Below, one piece after another: positions 24,368 through 36,700 of a DNA stretch of 64,000 nucleotides. This DNA is from Cristatella mucedo. Its lineage: Eukaryota > Bryozoa > Phylactolaemata > Cristatellidae. The notes below the pieces were generated by a model. That model had not been told where the DNA came from, ran no database searches, and worked only from the letters and a program-made list of their open reading frames with translations. Numbering within the stretch: position 1 is the stretch's first letter; each line of letters starts with the position of its first letter. Both the position numbers and the translations under genes were made by a program. The stretch lies in the NCBI GenBank assembly GCA_009760855.2, contig WPIO01000151.1, forward strand, positions 336,501 through 400,500, read 5' to 3'.

Positions 24368-25684
24368 GTGAGTATAATTTTATTCGTGCCATCTTACGAT
24401 TGATTCCGTGGCTTCAGCTGGTAATATTATGACTGGGTGAGTTTGCCTAGCCATCTAGCTGGTTATTCTCAAAAATTGCAGAAAAAATTAGTGCTGGCCC
24501 ATCGTGCATTCATTTTCTGGATAGTGCTCATTCTAAGCGACTTCCAAATTAGTGCCACTTTTTGCTCCTGTTTGAAGCCGTCAAATTAGGCTAAACCTAT
24601 GCATTCACTGAGCGGGGATACTTTATGGGTGGTAAATTGTACAGCTTTTCTGAAGCACATATATTAATTACTTGGTGAAACCCTTAAACGACCGATAGCC
24701 AACAATCATCAGCTGTTGGAATACTATGCTCCGCTCATGTTAGTTGCATGGGGTGCTGTGTGGACTTTGACAATCGTTAGAAAAAATATCAGAACCTCTC
24801 TGGCACCAACGAGACCTCAATAACCCTGTGTTGAGGTGTAGGTCTCATAGAGGTCGAGCCATTGGGTCGTGTACAACAACTCACATTTCATACATCTCAC
24901 TGAAAGCAGGATCATAGCCCTCAAGGCTCCATTGTCCCCAAATAAATTTCCACATTTTTCTTACTCGAATTTCCATAACCAATTCCTTTACTTACCTACT
25001 CGTATTTTTACAATTTTACTACTCAAGAGCTCACATAGACACAATTATGAAACTGCCTATTTGAATTCGAGCAATTCTGTTACACCCCCCCCCCCGTACT
25101 CACATGCGTGCCATTCTGCATTTACCGTTCTCAAATTAATGCGACTCTGCCAATCGTGCTCTAGTACTCACACAACTCTCCAACTTGCTTGCTCTCACTC
25201 ATGCAGTTCTGCTAATTGCATTCCAGCTCGTGGGAATCTTCCCGATCCTTATAAAAAAAATGAGTAGTGGCCCGTCGTGTGTTTTTGGAAACCTATTTCT
25301 TTTAGAACCACAGGAAAGTTGTAAACTTTAAGAAATCTCTTTTGCCCCTCCACCCGGCCATTTTTGAAACTTTCCAGAAAGTATAGCTAACTTCTTGCGT
25401 AAATGGTTTTGCAACTCCTTGAAGCCCGTTCAGCCATGCAGCGAGCGGACTTAAAACTCGTGCACTTAAAAAACGTACAGCTACTAGCTGATGCGCATCC
25501 AATGGAGAAACCCTGCACAAATACGACGAACGATCACTAATGCTAATGCAAACCATCTCTTGAAAACCTGCACGCTTTTTTTAAGGAAGAAAGATTAAAG
25601 ACTCACACATGCCTACTATCATAACAAAACAAAGCACATACCGTCCTCTAATTAATCACAGCTCTTTATGGACCCTTCGCAAGG
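24368..25684. other. Intron, unassigned
   Basis: No repeat family is recognised. A run of 13 C lies at about 25083-25095. The 132-codon frame at 24869-25267 is rich in Ser/His/Pro without a domain and is not supported as a gene. Confidence 0.45.
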
Positions 25685-28600
25685 AATGTATGCATCTCCG
25701 TCTGTAAGTCTGCTAAGCCGTATGGACTATATGGATGTTACGCAGCGGAGTTTTGTAAAGGGCGCTCACATCCTAAAAGGCTTTCGGTAAACATTCGGTA
25801 GCCAACAGACTTAATCCCAAGCATCAAAGAGAAAGTGGGAAGCATATCAGAGTCAGAAGAGCAGTTGAGGTAGTGAGTAGCATGGAAGGAGCAGGTCAGG
25901 AACACCGGAAAGGATGAGTCATAGTCGTCTGCATTAGAGTAGCTGTCATTCCATAAGAATCGTGGAAGCGATTTCCTTAGTCTAGGATCTGCAAGCTAAA
26001 GCTTCTGTCTCCAACGGTCGTTAAGCGGAGGTATGGAACAGCTAACTTATTGTCCTTACGGGACCTGACGGCACGAAGAGGCTGAAACTAGTGCAGAAGT
26101 TTAGCTAGGACGGAGGATATGGAGGAGCCAAGCCATGGCGGGTCTTGCGGGTCAGCTAAGAACTTGGCTCGTTATCCGTTGATCAATCGTCAGCCATCCT
26201 AGCTCTTTTAGGAAAAAATCCACGGGTTCAAATCTTTGGGAATTGAAAACTAGCCTTGCAGCCTCATTCATAGCTATTTGCAGTGGTCTACTTGCTTTTA
26301 TTGGTAACCCAGCAAAAGGAAACTACAATAATCAAGCTGAGACAGAACTAAGGAGCTAGTCAAATCCTTTGCTAGCCTCTGTGAAAGACAGCTCATAATC
26401 TTAGACAGGGATCAGACTGTATGACAAGCTGTAGAAGCAGTCTTCCGAATGAAGCTTTTAAAATCTAGGCTGCTGTCAAAAATACACATACATTTCGAGC
26501 ATGTGGTAATGGTCGCACGACGGCATCACCTATTACAAGAGCGAAGTCTTTTAATATAGCCGCAGGCATATGGTGTCCTATGAGCGGCTATTCAGCTTAC
26601 GGTCATTTAGTTTCCAGAGGTTTTTCGACATCCTGGATCGAATTTCGGCAAGGCAACGGTTCAGTTTATTAGTTGCTCCATCTGATTCCGACTTTTGAAT
26701 GGCAAATACAGCTGGGTATTGTCAGCATAAAAGAGATATCCTATTCTGTGGCTCCTGATAACTTTTTCCAGAGGTTGATTATGAATGGAGAACAACACGG
26801 GACCGAGGACGGACCCTTGAGGGACTCGATAGTTGACCCGCCTCGAGCGGGAGACCTGAACCCCAAGCGACACTGATTGAACTCAATTATGCTAGTACGA
26901 TTTAAACCACGCCAGTGCTTTGTACGCGAGGCCGATCGTTGTTCTCAATCGTTATAGTAGGACACTGTGGTCAACGGTTTTAAAGGTAGCCGGTAGATCT
27001 AGCAGTGTTGTGGCAGTGACATTCGTGCAATCGTTGTGGCATAGGATGTCATTGGTTACACGGAGGAGAGCAGTTTCAGTGGAGTGCTGCCTCTTGGACT
27101 GCGATCAAAGTTTTTCTGACATTTTATTCTTTTCAATGTGTGCAACCAGCTGCTCAGTAGCAATTTCTTTAAGAATCTTAGACACGAAAAGAAGAAGGGA
27201 AACTGGGAGATAGTTTGCAAGGACTTGTATTTTTAATCCACGCTATTTGAATTATTGGTTCTAACGATTGCCAATTTGAAGAACTTGGATACAACGTTTT
27301 CCAAAGAAGCTCTAAAAATCTTGGTTATGGCATGGATAAGTTGGTCTGACAGTGAAGACCACAGAAATGATGGTATAGAGTCTTCAGGAGACGAGTTCTT
27401 TTTACAAGACCTAATTAAGGTAGACACATTGCATGCAGAAACCTCGAAAAACATTTAAGGAGGATCGCAGGCTGTGTTTCCACAATTGCTTTACATGGAA
27501 GGGGCTTTATGGTGGCAAAAATGGGCACAATAATTTCAGTAAAGAAAGCTGAAAAATATTCTGCTGAACCATGATTATACGGGAGTTGAACCTCTAAGCC
27601 TTGGCCAGTCAATTGTTTACTGTCTTATATATCTGTTTTGGGTCCGACTGGCAGGTATTCAATTTTAGAGTGATAAAGTCTTGGATTTGTTAAGCTTCCG
27701 GTTGTAAACTCGAAGGAAGTCTTTGAAATTGACTAGATCTGCATCCGACCCTTATTTCTTAAAACAACGTTCAAGCCTGAGCTTAGCACAGTCCATGTTT
27801 TGAAGTTTGCTTCGTAAATTGAAAGGAATCTCTGCGATAGTACACGGACAGAACGAGCCGGAGAATGCTTGTCAAGAGTCCTCCTAAGTGCCACGTTCAC
27901 TGCATCATTGAGAATTTCGAGGCTGTAGGTCGAGCCTGGTTGCAAAGCAAGAAGACCTGCATCACAAACGGATTTCAAAAATATGTCTACGTGAATGCTT
28001 TTTAAGCTGCATCGCTGGACGAATTCGACATTACTCTGTCCAAACAAGAGAGCGGGAACAGTAAACGAGACCGAACGATGATCCGAGAGGGTCAAGTGAC
28101 ATACCTTACGGTCAGTGGGGAAGACATCCTTACTGAGCACGAGATCTAGAATGTGGCCACCAACATGGGTGGTGTAATTAACTTAATGAATCAAACCAAA
28201 ATTCTCCAAGCATTCAAGAAATGAGCATACCTGGCTGTTGACAGGATTGTCAACGTGAATACTGAAATTTTTAGCGATCAGTAATGGCCTGTCACACACA
28301 AGTGTTTTAGCGAGGAACTCCGAAAACTTCTCTATAAACAAGTTTAGACAGCCAGAAGGTGGTCGGTATATCACAGCACTGAGAGGCATTGTCTTAGATA
28401 AGGACCTGATTGCAACTGATTCAAATGATTGCAAAAAGCTGCACATCTTGTAGCTAAACGATTCACTCACAACCATTGCGTTCCGTCTTTAGCCTTGTCA
28501 GAAGGCGTAGACTGATAAAATGAAAACCCAGTTTAAGTAATCCCAGCTATAAAACTACTGGACCAATGGGTCATATGAGTTTCAGCAAGCTGAAATTCAT

Positions 28601-29143
28601 CTAGCTTCTCCTGGACCACCTGATCGCTGATAAGTAACCGCTTGGTTTTAGCGAGCGGGCATTTATTATGCGGAATTTAAGAGACTCCCATAACTGAGCG
28701 CCGCCAATGAAGTGGCTTGCTTTCAAGTTGACGTGTAGTCGGCCTGGCAATTGCAGGCCCTTCAAATTTGAATTGAACCTTAGTAAAGGCCGCCGTTCGA
28801 CGTTTCACAAAATGCTGAGGCACGACAGGTGAGCTGCTACCGCAAAGAGTGCTATTCAGTGCTTTTAACTTACGGGTCTTGGGTTTGATAGTCGACCTGT
28901 TGATAGGGCGAACGCGTGATTCAGAGAGGTTCTCACTGACCTGCCTATAAAAGCCCGCCGGTAGGTATCGACTAATGGCGACATTTCTCCTCATGCTAAG
29001 CAGGTCCTGTTTTCTGTAGTACCTACGAGAACAGTTCATAAATAGAAACAGCGAAGATAGAAGCAAAATATTCGAAGGTAGCACGGAGAAATCAGGTAAA
29101 GGTCCACACCAAGCTAGGAGTCGCCCGAGGCCACTCTCTAGTT
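25685..29143 (-). mobile_element. LINE-B, near full length, antisense, inactive
   Basis: Read on the minus strand, the 5' end is near 29143 (TAGAGAGTGGCCTCGGGCGA). The first reading frame (28677-29150) has no known domain. An AP-type endonuclease follows (about 28150-28640), with IYRPPSG and a CDRPLLIAKNFSIHVDNP block that corresponds to the GDFN catalytic region but has lost the Gly-Asp (GD). Then comes a reverse transcriptase with YRVPQGSVLGPVLFS and FYADNTQLYL (26661-26873). The 3' end at 25685-25720 carries ACTTACAGACGGAGAT, without clear ACATT units. Stops and frameshifts break it throughout. At about 3.4 kb it is the most complete element in the window. Confidence 0.85.
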
Positions 29144-29289
29144 CGTGCAAGGAAGACTTTTGTTGGGAAAAAGCCCATAAACTGTAGCGATCCAGCTACG
29201 ATGCATGCCTTCATATGATTAAGTTGCAGGTATCTCGTGTAATACTACAAAACCATTGACGACTAAAACTAACGATTAGCTACAAAAGT
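29144..29289. other. Spacer between two LINE-B copies
   Basis: Short unassigned sequence, AT-rich, between the 5' end of one LINE-B copy and the internal break of the next. Confidence 0.5.
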
Positions 29290-30632
29290 TTTAAAAAAAT
29301 AAGTTACTTCAAAAAAAAGAAGACCCCGATTTCTTGAAACGATGTTCCAGCCTGCGCTTAACACGGCGCATCTTAAGGAGTTTTCTTGTAAATTGAAAGC
29401 AATCTCGACGACTTTGAACACGGATAGAGCGAACGGGAGCATGCTTGTCAAGAGCACTCCTGAGTGTCATGTTCATCGCATCAGTGAGGGTATCGAGGCT
29501 GCCGGTCGAGTCTGAATGCAGATCAAGAAGGCCTGCATGACAAACAGATTTCAAAAACTTGTCAATGTCAATGCTTTGTAAGTTACGTCGTTTGGCAAAT
29601 TCGACATTGCCCTGCACGTACGAGGGAGCAGGAACAGTAAACGAGACCGAACAATGATCTGAGATGGTCAGTGGTGAGGACATCCTTAGTGATCACGAGA
29701 TCTAGAATGTGGCCACCGACGTGGGTGCTATGATTAACGTGTTGGGCCAAACCAAAATTCTCCAGTCAGTCATGAAATGAGGGGACCTGGCTGTTGCTAG
29801 GGTTTTCAACGTTGATATTGAAGTGTCCTACAATCAGTAACGGCCTGTCACACACAAATATTTGAGCGAGGAACTCTGAAAACTTCTCTATAAACAAGTT
29901 TAGACAGCCAGAAGGAGGCTGGTATATCACAACAGTGAGAGGCATTATCATTGATGAAGACCTGATAGCAACCGATTAAAACGATGACCCATGCGAGAAA
30001 CTGCACATTTAATAGCCAAGCGATTCGCGAACAGCAATTGCAACCCGCCACTAACCTTGTCAGAACGCATGGACTGATAGAGTGAGAACCCGGGTGGGGT
30101 GGTCTCGGAATCACAGCTACTGGAACAAGGCGTCATCCAGGTTTCGGTAAGCAGAAATGCATCTAGCTTTTCCAGGACCACCTGATCGCCGATAAGTATA
30201 CCCTTGGTTTTTAGCGAGCGGACATTTAGTAGGTGGAATTTAGCAGGCTGTCCAACAACTGGGCGACTGGGATGAAGTGGCTTGTTCGAATTTGAATTGG
30301 ACCTTGGTAACGGCCGTAGGACGACGTTTGGCAACGTGCTGGGCTACGGCGGGTGGGCTACTACCGAAACAAGTACTATTCAGCGCTTTAAACTTACGAG
30401 TCGTAGGTTTGATAGCCGAGCTGTTGATAGGGCGAACGCAGGATGCCGGAAGGTTCTCACTGACCCGCCGGTAGGCGACATCGCATCTTATGCTAAGCAA
30501 GTCCTGTTTTGTGTAGCATATCCAAGGACAGCTCAAAAGTAGTTACAGCGAAGATAGCAGCGGAATACCCGAAGGTATTGAGAAATCAAGTAAAGGTCCA
30601 CACCAGGCTAGGAGTCGCCCGAGGCCGCTCTT
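29290..30632 (-). mobile_element. LINE-B 5' half, antisense, 3'-truncated
   Basis: It is the same element as the neighbour at 25685-29143. The minus strand begins near 30632 at the same 5' border (CTAAAGAGCGGCCTCGGGCG). The first frame follows (30240-30536), then the endonuclease with LLNVRSLKTKG, LLTETWMTP, VIYQPPSG and VGHFNINVENP; this copy keeps more of the catalytic region than its neighbour. The copy stops in the middle of the element. Losing the 3' rather than the 5' part is atypical for LINE insertion and implies a later deletion or rearrangement. Confidence 0.8.
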
Positions 30633-30644
30633 TAGCGCTAGGAG

Positions 30645-30895
30645 GGCCGCATTTCGTTGGCCCTGTGATTCGTTCTTCAAGTGCTTATGCGTGCCGACTT
30701 CGTGCATGATGCCACTAGCCACACTTGTATGCTGACCCCGTGCATGTCACCCCTAACCATGTTATTCATGTCTTTAATCAAGAATGATACCACCCACTAT
30801 TCGATCATGCTTCCTTTGCAGCAAATGTAAAGCATCTAGAAAAAGATTGAGTTCTCTGAGGGCGTTTTATCAAGTGTATTAGTACTATTATATTT
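30645..30895 (+). mobile_element. LINE-A 3' UTR fragment
   Basis: It starts near the GCATTT..CCCTGTGATTCG border and runs through TGCTGACCCCGTGCATGTC to the terminal stem-loop and TATTAGTACTATTATATT tail. Confidence 0.85.
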
Positions 30896-32240
30896 ACTAC
30901 GGAACACCAAGCTCTGCTGTACGGCCGCTCATCTCACTCGGGTATCACTGGTACTTTCCTGCAATGGTTCAGGTCCTATCTTGGTAAGAGGCTTGAGAAT
31001 AATGACGTGAATTCACAAAGATCATCCAAGTAACCTCTTAAATTCTGGGTACTTCAGGACTCGGGGCTTGGTTCCATTCTTTCACGGTATATATTCTCCC
31101 TCTTTCCATGTGATTATGAGGCACATTCTGGGCTTTGGCTTCTATGCAGATGACACCCAGTTGTACTTTTATTTTTATCTCTCTCTCTGCCATCGAGCAC
31201 GTCGAATCCTCTCAACTTGCTTGCTGCATGCATTGATGACATCCACACATGGATTGCAGAAGAAAAATTCTAAAATTGAGCGATGATAAAATGAGTTTAG
31301 TAGTTATGGGCGAACAACGTGTGCTCCAGAAATTGAAAGGGTTGACTGTCAAGAGTCGGCATCGCTGGCAAATTTCCTGCAGAATCTTAATGAAATCTAG
31401 CTCTCCTTTTCAAAGAGACGTTGCATTAGACGACCACACCAGCTCCACCAATAGTTCTTTCAGCTATAGAACATCGCCAAAATTCGGGCTTGTTTAAACT
31501 GGGATACCGTACCTAAATTGGTCCGAGAATTTGAGACACACCGTGTCGACTTTCGTAATTCAATGCCTCCTCGTCTATTGGTCTGGGCAATCAGGTGCTT
31601 AAATTTGGTGCAAAAAGTTTTAGCTAGGCTTGCCTGGTCTGAGCATAGCAGTTGCCACATCACATCTTTCTCGCTGACCTGCACTGCCTTTCAGTCAAGT
31701 AGTGTATCGACTTCAAGGTTTGTCACTCACTTTTAGGTCCCTTCATTCTTTGGCACCAGCCTAACTATCAGCTCTAATCCCTAACCATGTTAAGTATCGT
31801 ACTACTCCCTTTTAGGAATCCAATCGTGTACCTATACCTCGTGCAAACCTTAAACCCTTTGAAGACCGTACCTGTAGTTCATATGCTCTCAAAGCGTAGA
31901 ACACACTTGCGACTGCCTCGCGACATTCCCGGACTTTACCTAATTTAAAAAGAATTTAAAAACCCATAAATTGATCACAGGTTTTAGTGAGTTCTAGTGA
32001 TTCTTCCTTTGTATGCCTATTCGTGCTAATACTATACATGCTGCCACTAACCAAGCTTGTATAATGACCCACGGCATGTCACCTCTAACGAGGTTTAGCT
32101 TGATGTTATTGAGCATGCTACCACTATCCATTCGATCATTATTCCTTTGCAGCAAATGTAAATTTCCTAGAGAGATAATAAGTTTTCCTGGTGATGCTAT
32201 AATAAATGTATTAGTATTACCACTATTATTTTATAAATTA
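30896..32240 (+). mobile_element. LINE-A copy, RT to 3' end
   Basis: It has the palm region ([13 protein letters not shown] near 31135-31170, an intact YADD), the DFRNS block, the LHCLSVK-like block near 31680, and a 3' UTR ending in a degraded stem-loop and ATTAGTATTACCACTATTATT. Frameshifts and stops are frequent. It directly follows the 3' end of the previous fragment, head to tail. Confidence 0.8.
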
Positions 32241-32242
32241 TT

Positions 32243-32400
32243 TCCTCCACGAGGTGCTAGCCGTTCACAACCAGGGTCGTGTGTTTGACCCCGGAAGAGG
32301 CTGATCCGTGTTTGCCAACTGCAAGTGATGGCGATTGCCCAGAAGGCTCTTCAGCCGTTATAAATGAGGCTTTTAAATCTTCTTACCTTTTTTGTTGACA
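32243..32400 (+). mobile_element. SINE-2 copy
   Basis: The head has GCTAGCCGTTCACAACC and the B-box-like GTGTGTTTGACCCCGG. The body CCAACTGCAAGTGATGGCGA and end TAAATGAGGCTTTTAAATC match the SINE-2 copies at 15945-16110 (antisense) and 55850-56027. Confidence 0.7.
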
Positions 32401-32511
32401 CGGGGCGTGAGGATTTCGCCCCAACCCCTCAGCTACGAGCCAAGTGGACCGTGAGCTCATTTTAATTTTTGGAGCGTTAACTATTGTTCGTCAAAAATGA
32501 TGCCGTTGTAG

Positions 32512-32860
32512 ATGCTCAACCTTTTCCTTGCATCTCTTCTGGATGCATTCAGCGGTGACAATGTAAAGAAAGAGAAAACGGTAAAACAGGAAAGCAAACT
32601 AAAGAAGAGCTTGATGCGCATTAAGCACTGCTTCAAAAAATCCTCCGGTGCATCATCAAAGAGATCTATTACCCCTGCAAGCTTCTTCAGCGATCGGAAT
32701 TCTATTGCTGCTAGCAAGATGACCATGAGGCGACCATCTTTAATCAAAGTTGAAGGAGCGCAGGTGGTTAACGAGAGTCATGTGTCGATGAAAAGTGGAC
32801 TGCCGCTAGATGCATCGCTTGTCCTTCAAGCCAAGAGTCAGGCATCCATGAGGAGTTCAG
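32512..32860 (+). CDS. Channel exon: domain II S6 end and II-III linker start
   Basis: It starts phase 0 after CCGTTGTAG. MLNLFLASLLDAF completes S6; sodium channels have VLNLFLALLLSNF, so the helix and its conserved asparagine are kept. A strongly basic cytoplasmic segment follows (KKEKTVKQESKLKKSLMRIKHCFKK, given here only as a position: residues 19-45), then Ser-rich sequence with MRRPSLIK, a good basophilic-kinase site (RRPS) by pattern. It ends with one spare base at a GTGCGT donor, which completes an alanine codon with the next exon. Kinase regulation is inference. An 8.1 kb intron full of LINE copies separates it from the pore exon. Confidence 0.92.
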
Positions 32861-32934
32861 GTGCGTATAAATAAATGAAATTGTGGGTTATTAATAACAT
32901 TAATAATCTGATAATGATTTTACTTTTGCATCTG
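32861..32934. other. Start of intron
   Basis: Short AT-rich sequence with no feature. Confidence 0.5.
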
Positions 32935-33255
32935 ATTCTCAGAGCACATTATCACTTTCTGGACACCTAACCTATGCTCAAAAATAATCATGATCGAACA
33001 GCTGGTGCACAGTGTCAATGAGGGTAATGCCGTTAGAGGTGACATGCACAGTGCCAGGATATGACCATGGTTTTTGGCTACATGCACAGTGCCGGAACGC
33101 ACAAACACTTAAAGGAAAACGACAAGGACCCATAAAATGGAATATAAACATTAGCGCCAGTAGATTTTTTAAATTTCATCAATTCAGGGATGTCAATACT
33201 TCAGTCGGGATTGAGTCCACGGCTTTGAGAGCATATGAACTACTTAAGTCACTGT
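32935..33255 (-). mobile_element. LINE-A 3' fragment, antisense, degraded
   Basis: The blocks GTGACATGCACAGTGCC and ACATGCACAGTGCC are the antisense 3' UTR. TTTGAGAGCATATGAACTA near 33223-33242 is the antisense APKAW region. Confidence 0.65.
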
Positions 33256-33436
33256 ATTAGGTATTACTGCCTAATTGACCTTACTGATATTCACATTGGC
33301 GGTCAGCCTTATGCATCCGCATGCTGCTTGTTTGACAGTGATGTCCTTCCACGAATGTGAAATTAATATTTATGGCTGGTCATCATACTTTCTTCCAATC
33401 GCACTAGCCTGTAGCCATCGAATGGAAGGCAAATGC

Positions 33437-33545
33437 ATTTATTGATCGAGGTCGTGGGCTTGAGCCCAGTGTCATATGCAAAGCTCCTGAACAGAAATTT
33501 ATGTTCTCTTACAGCCTTATACAAATGGCATATATATAATTTTAT
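33437..33545 (+). mobile_element. SINE-1 fragment
   Basis: GAGGTCGTGGGCTTGAGCCC is the B-box region. It is followed by the AAGCTCCTGAACAG..TTCTCTTACAGCCTTAT relic of the SINE-1 3' stem-loop. Confidence 0.65.
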
Positions 33546-34073
33546 ATTACCTGAGCTAATTCCATGACAGGTTGGGGATGACGCTATTACGATTTCCGAT
33601 TGAAAAGTAAACCTCTTTTTTGGGAGTTGTGAGTAATATCGACTGATGCACCAGGTAACTTATCTGGTAATTGGTATAGATTTGAAACATAATAAGGTGA
33701 CTTTATATGGTTACTTGGTAAATGCAGCGATAAAGACTCATTCCGGAACCAATTCTTGAGCATAAGATGAAGCTACTAAGGCAGGGCACACTCACATATT
33801 TGCCGTTGAACAGGCACTGCTGGAAGGACTGCATTACACGCGCCTAGCTTGTTGGAATCGAATATTTTCGTTATGTTCCTCCCATTGGGAGAGCCTCGCA
33901 GGGAGGATTATAGTAGGTTCATTGGGTCAGGTCCTAACGTCATGCACTGCGGCTGCTACATTCCCTCGACCTACATGATCTATCGTTCACAAAGAGGGTA
34001 AAAGACACAGCCAAGATTAGATAATGGTTTACTGACCTTTAATGTTATTGGCACACACACGAGCGCACACACA

Positions 34074-34121
<48 letters not shown>

Positions 34122-35344
34122 ATCACACACACGAGCTCGCACAAGCCTGCTTGATGTGTGTATGTATATGTCAAGCTTTGTGAGCAATTTTTTCAGTGTG
34201 TTTGAGATCATGCAAACCTTTTAGGTTCTGCAACATGAGTTGTGGTTCATTTTAGAATTACCTTCGATTGATATTAAGAATCTACATAAATATCTCAATG
34301 CAGCCTTATAGGTCATTTAAGTTGTATCTACTGACACTGTTTTACAGGGAAAGGGGCACTCTAACTCATGCTGTACCTTTCGTATATAGAGTCTGCGGGT
34401 GGCTCGTGTCGGCTTTACTACCCCTTGACTGCTGTTTGCAGCTCGTACGAGACAGTAACATATGGCCCAATCCTTCAAATAAATATCAGCTGGAACACTT
34501 CCTACGAAACATTTATAAGACGAGTGCCTCGCCTAAACTAGTAAGATTGAAGCTTACTCTTAAGCCTGATTTAGACGACAATTCTTGCTTCCTACCTACC
34601 TGAGTTTTACTGTGGTCTTCCGGTTTGTATGAGGAATGCAGTCTTGCTCCAAGTGTGGCTTCTTATTCGCTCCGCCACTGAGCTTTCATGGGTTATCAAA
34701 GGCATTTCTCTACGGCCAGGCTTCGTTAACTCTATTAGCGGTAGAATAAAAACTGTCCGCTATAGCCTTTATCGCTCGCCGCCTCAGAATCCGATTCTTA
34801 AACTCCGAAGTTGGCCTGGCCTGAACGGCGTATATGATTGGTCACTTACCAAGTCATGGCTGTAAGAGTAGAACCGGGTTTGGCTACTGAGTCTTCGCTA
34901 AGTCTCCACCTAAGTCTGGACCACCCCACTGTGTTGACGCATACACCGACAGCTCACTCGAGTACGTTGGAAGCAAGACTCGCCATCTAAGCCAGGCTTT
35001 CAATTCGTCATGTGCACTCCTCCCAATAGTAAGAGCAGGCTGCTCGTAATTTAACTTCCTAGCTTTGCCTTTACTCGCTTTAAGAGACGTACACCACCAG
35101 CCCATTCCTATGACGGCCCGAAATACGCTGTAGCTGCAGTTCGTATCACTTATTTGCTCGCAAAGAGGATGCCGAGTAGCGTTATAAGGGTGAAACGGAT
35201 GCAAACGCCGACCAGCACGAGCTCGCGAGTAAGCTTCACTAGAATGCACAACCAGCCATCTAAACACTATTTATTATTCATAGTGACTTCGCGAAAGACC
35301 ATTTAGTGTTTGCAAAGCCGTGGCAGCACTGGCTAGCAGTAGCA
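33546..35344. other. Intron, mostly unassigned, with (CA)n
   Basis: It includes a (CA)n microsatellite at 34051-34132. The 127-codon minus-strand frame at 34884-35267 shows no known domain. Nothing else is recognised. Confidence 0.45.
34051..34132 (+). repeat. (CA)n microsatellite
   Basis: An imperfect then perfect CA run of about 80 bases. The frames through it (Cys/Val or His/Thr repeats) are artefacts. Confidence 0.95.
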
Positions 35345-35430
35345 ATTCGCCGTAATAATAATAATAAAAATAATAATGCCCTTGATAAAGCGCCCTAAGA
35401 GAACTTAATCTCTCTCTAGGCGCTTTAAAT
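35345..35430 (-). mobile_element. LINE-A terminal fragment, antisense
   Basis: The AATAATAATAATAAA tail and the antisense stem-loop GCGCCCTAAGAGAACTTAATC..TAGGCGC are present; the 5' part is absent. The (AT)n array begins about ten bases past its end. Confidence 0.8.
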
Positions 35431-35436
35431 AATTTT

Positions 35437-35439
<3 letters not shown>

Positions 35440-35518
<79 letters not shown>
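35440..35518 (+). repeat. (AT)n microsatellite
   Basis: A pure AT dinucleotide run of about 79 bases adjoins the LINE-A fragment. Confidence 0.95.
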
Positions 35519-35521
<3 letters not shown>

Positions 35522-36073
35522 CGATGGTATGGAAACAAAACAAGCTCACAATTTATTGACTAAAGAATATCTAAAGCTTACCTGTAAGCGTTCCATTTTT
35601 AAGTTCCAGCCCATTTTTTCAACAAGAAATACACGTTTTGTATCAGGTTACTCATCGGAAAAGTGAAAGAATGAGCAAACTCATTTTTAAAGGTCCTGCA
35701 TCGCCTCAATGAATTAAATCCCTGCAATATGTAGACATATTAATTGTTTAGCTGACTTGCAGCTGGCGGCAAAACCAGTACATTTTCTTCGAACTATTGT
35801 GGTGGCATATTATGGTCTTATATTCCTTAATTTAAAATTGTTTTGAATAGGCACCACTGTTTTTAGCTTCTCATGAATTATTTTATTCACAGCAGTTCCT
35901 TACGGATCAATATGATGATGCCATTGTTCTAGAAGTAACTGAACGCGATTTTAAGACTCCTATGTGCGAATTTCTCAAGATGCTTAAGCTTGCATGATTT
36001 ATTCCAATACGTGTCCCTCTATCACAAGTCGAAGAGTACTAGTCCGGTGACAATGTTCAGCTATGTGTTTCAG
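35519..36073. other. Intron, no recognised feature
   Basis: Unassigned AT-rich sequence ending in the acceptor TATGTGTTTCAG. Confidence 0.5.
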
Positions 36074-36207
36074 CAACCCCGGTACAAGCCTTGAGTCGCC
36101 CAGAACTCACTCAGCTTGGTCTAACTACGGATCTCATAATCGACGGCAAAGAGACCGCTGCTCTATCGGTGACGACTAAAGCTTCGAGTGGCGTCCTGCA
36201 CAAAACG
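36074..36207 (+). CDS. Channel exon: II-III linker
   Basis: The first two bases complete an alanine codon begun at 32860. The 44 codons that follow (TPVQALSRPELTQLGLTTD..LHKT) end phase 0 at GTATGC. The sequence is Thr/Leu/Ser-rich cytoplasmic linker without a named motif. It is assigned to the channel by exact phase agreement with the previous exon and clean splice signals. Confidence 0.75.
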
Positions 36208-36530
36208 GTATGCGACAGCAATGTCGTAAAAGTGATGACCTTTGAATATAATAATTCATTATTAGCAGTAAAGTTGATTGTTCTAACCATTTAAGTTGCA
36301 TTTTTTACTAATCAACAAGCTTTCTTCTACCTATTCCTTTCTCGCATTCATGGCACACTAAAAGCAGCCATTAAATATTTTTGAGGCAGAGAGTAATACT
36401 CACATGAAGTTGATTGGCTGATTGAAGTCTGTAGTGCGATATTGATTGAGGTCAAGTTTGAGATTGATGCATACTAATCACCTGCTTGTGTTTTACTTTC
36501 ACATTGCTGGTTGGAAAGTAGCTCGATCAG

Positions 36531-36588
36531 GTACACCTCAAACTGTGCCGGACTCTGCAACAATCAATACGGCAACATCGGCTGACTG
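36531..36588 (+). CDS. Tentative channel exon in the II-III linker (58 bases)
   Basis: The open stretch lies between GCTCGATCAG and the donor GTATAC. Two frames are open. The frame that fits phase 0 from the previous exon begins VHLKLCRTLQQ and leaves one base, which fits an acceptor at 36700. The other frame, GTPQTVPDSATINTATSAD, looks more like channel linker but does not match the phase of the exon at 36207. The exon is supported by splice signals and by the fact that skipping it breaks phase for the two best following acceptors. Confidence 0.45.
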
Positions 36589-36700
36589 GTATACTTATAT
36601 TCTATTGGATTGATTCTGAACGCTAATCTACTCAGCAATTTTCATATATTTAAATTCACTGAAATATCAGTTCACGTGTTGTGCATCCTCAGCTCATCAG

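Noticed and set aside
33980-34224. Frames over the (CA)n array, both strands
   Set aside because: Microsatellite artefacts.
34884-35267. 127-codon minus-strand open frame
   Set aside because: No known motif, no initiation or splice context; left unassigned.
35440-35518. Tandem array considered as a CRISPR-like repeat
   Set aside because: Pure AT dinucleotides without spacers, in an animal genome.
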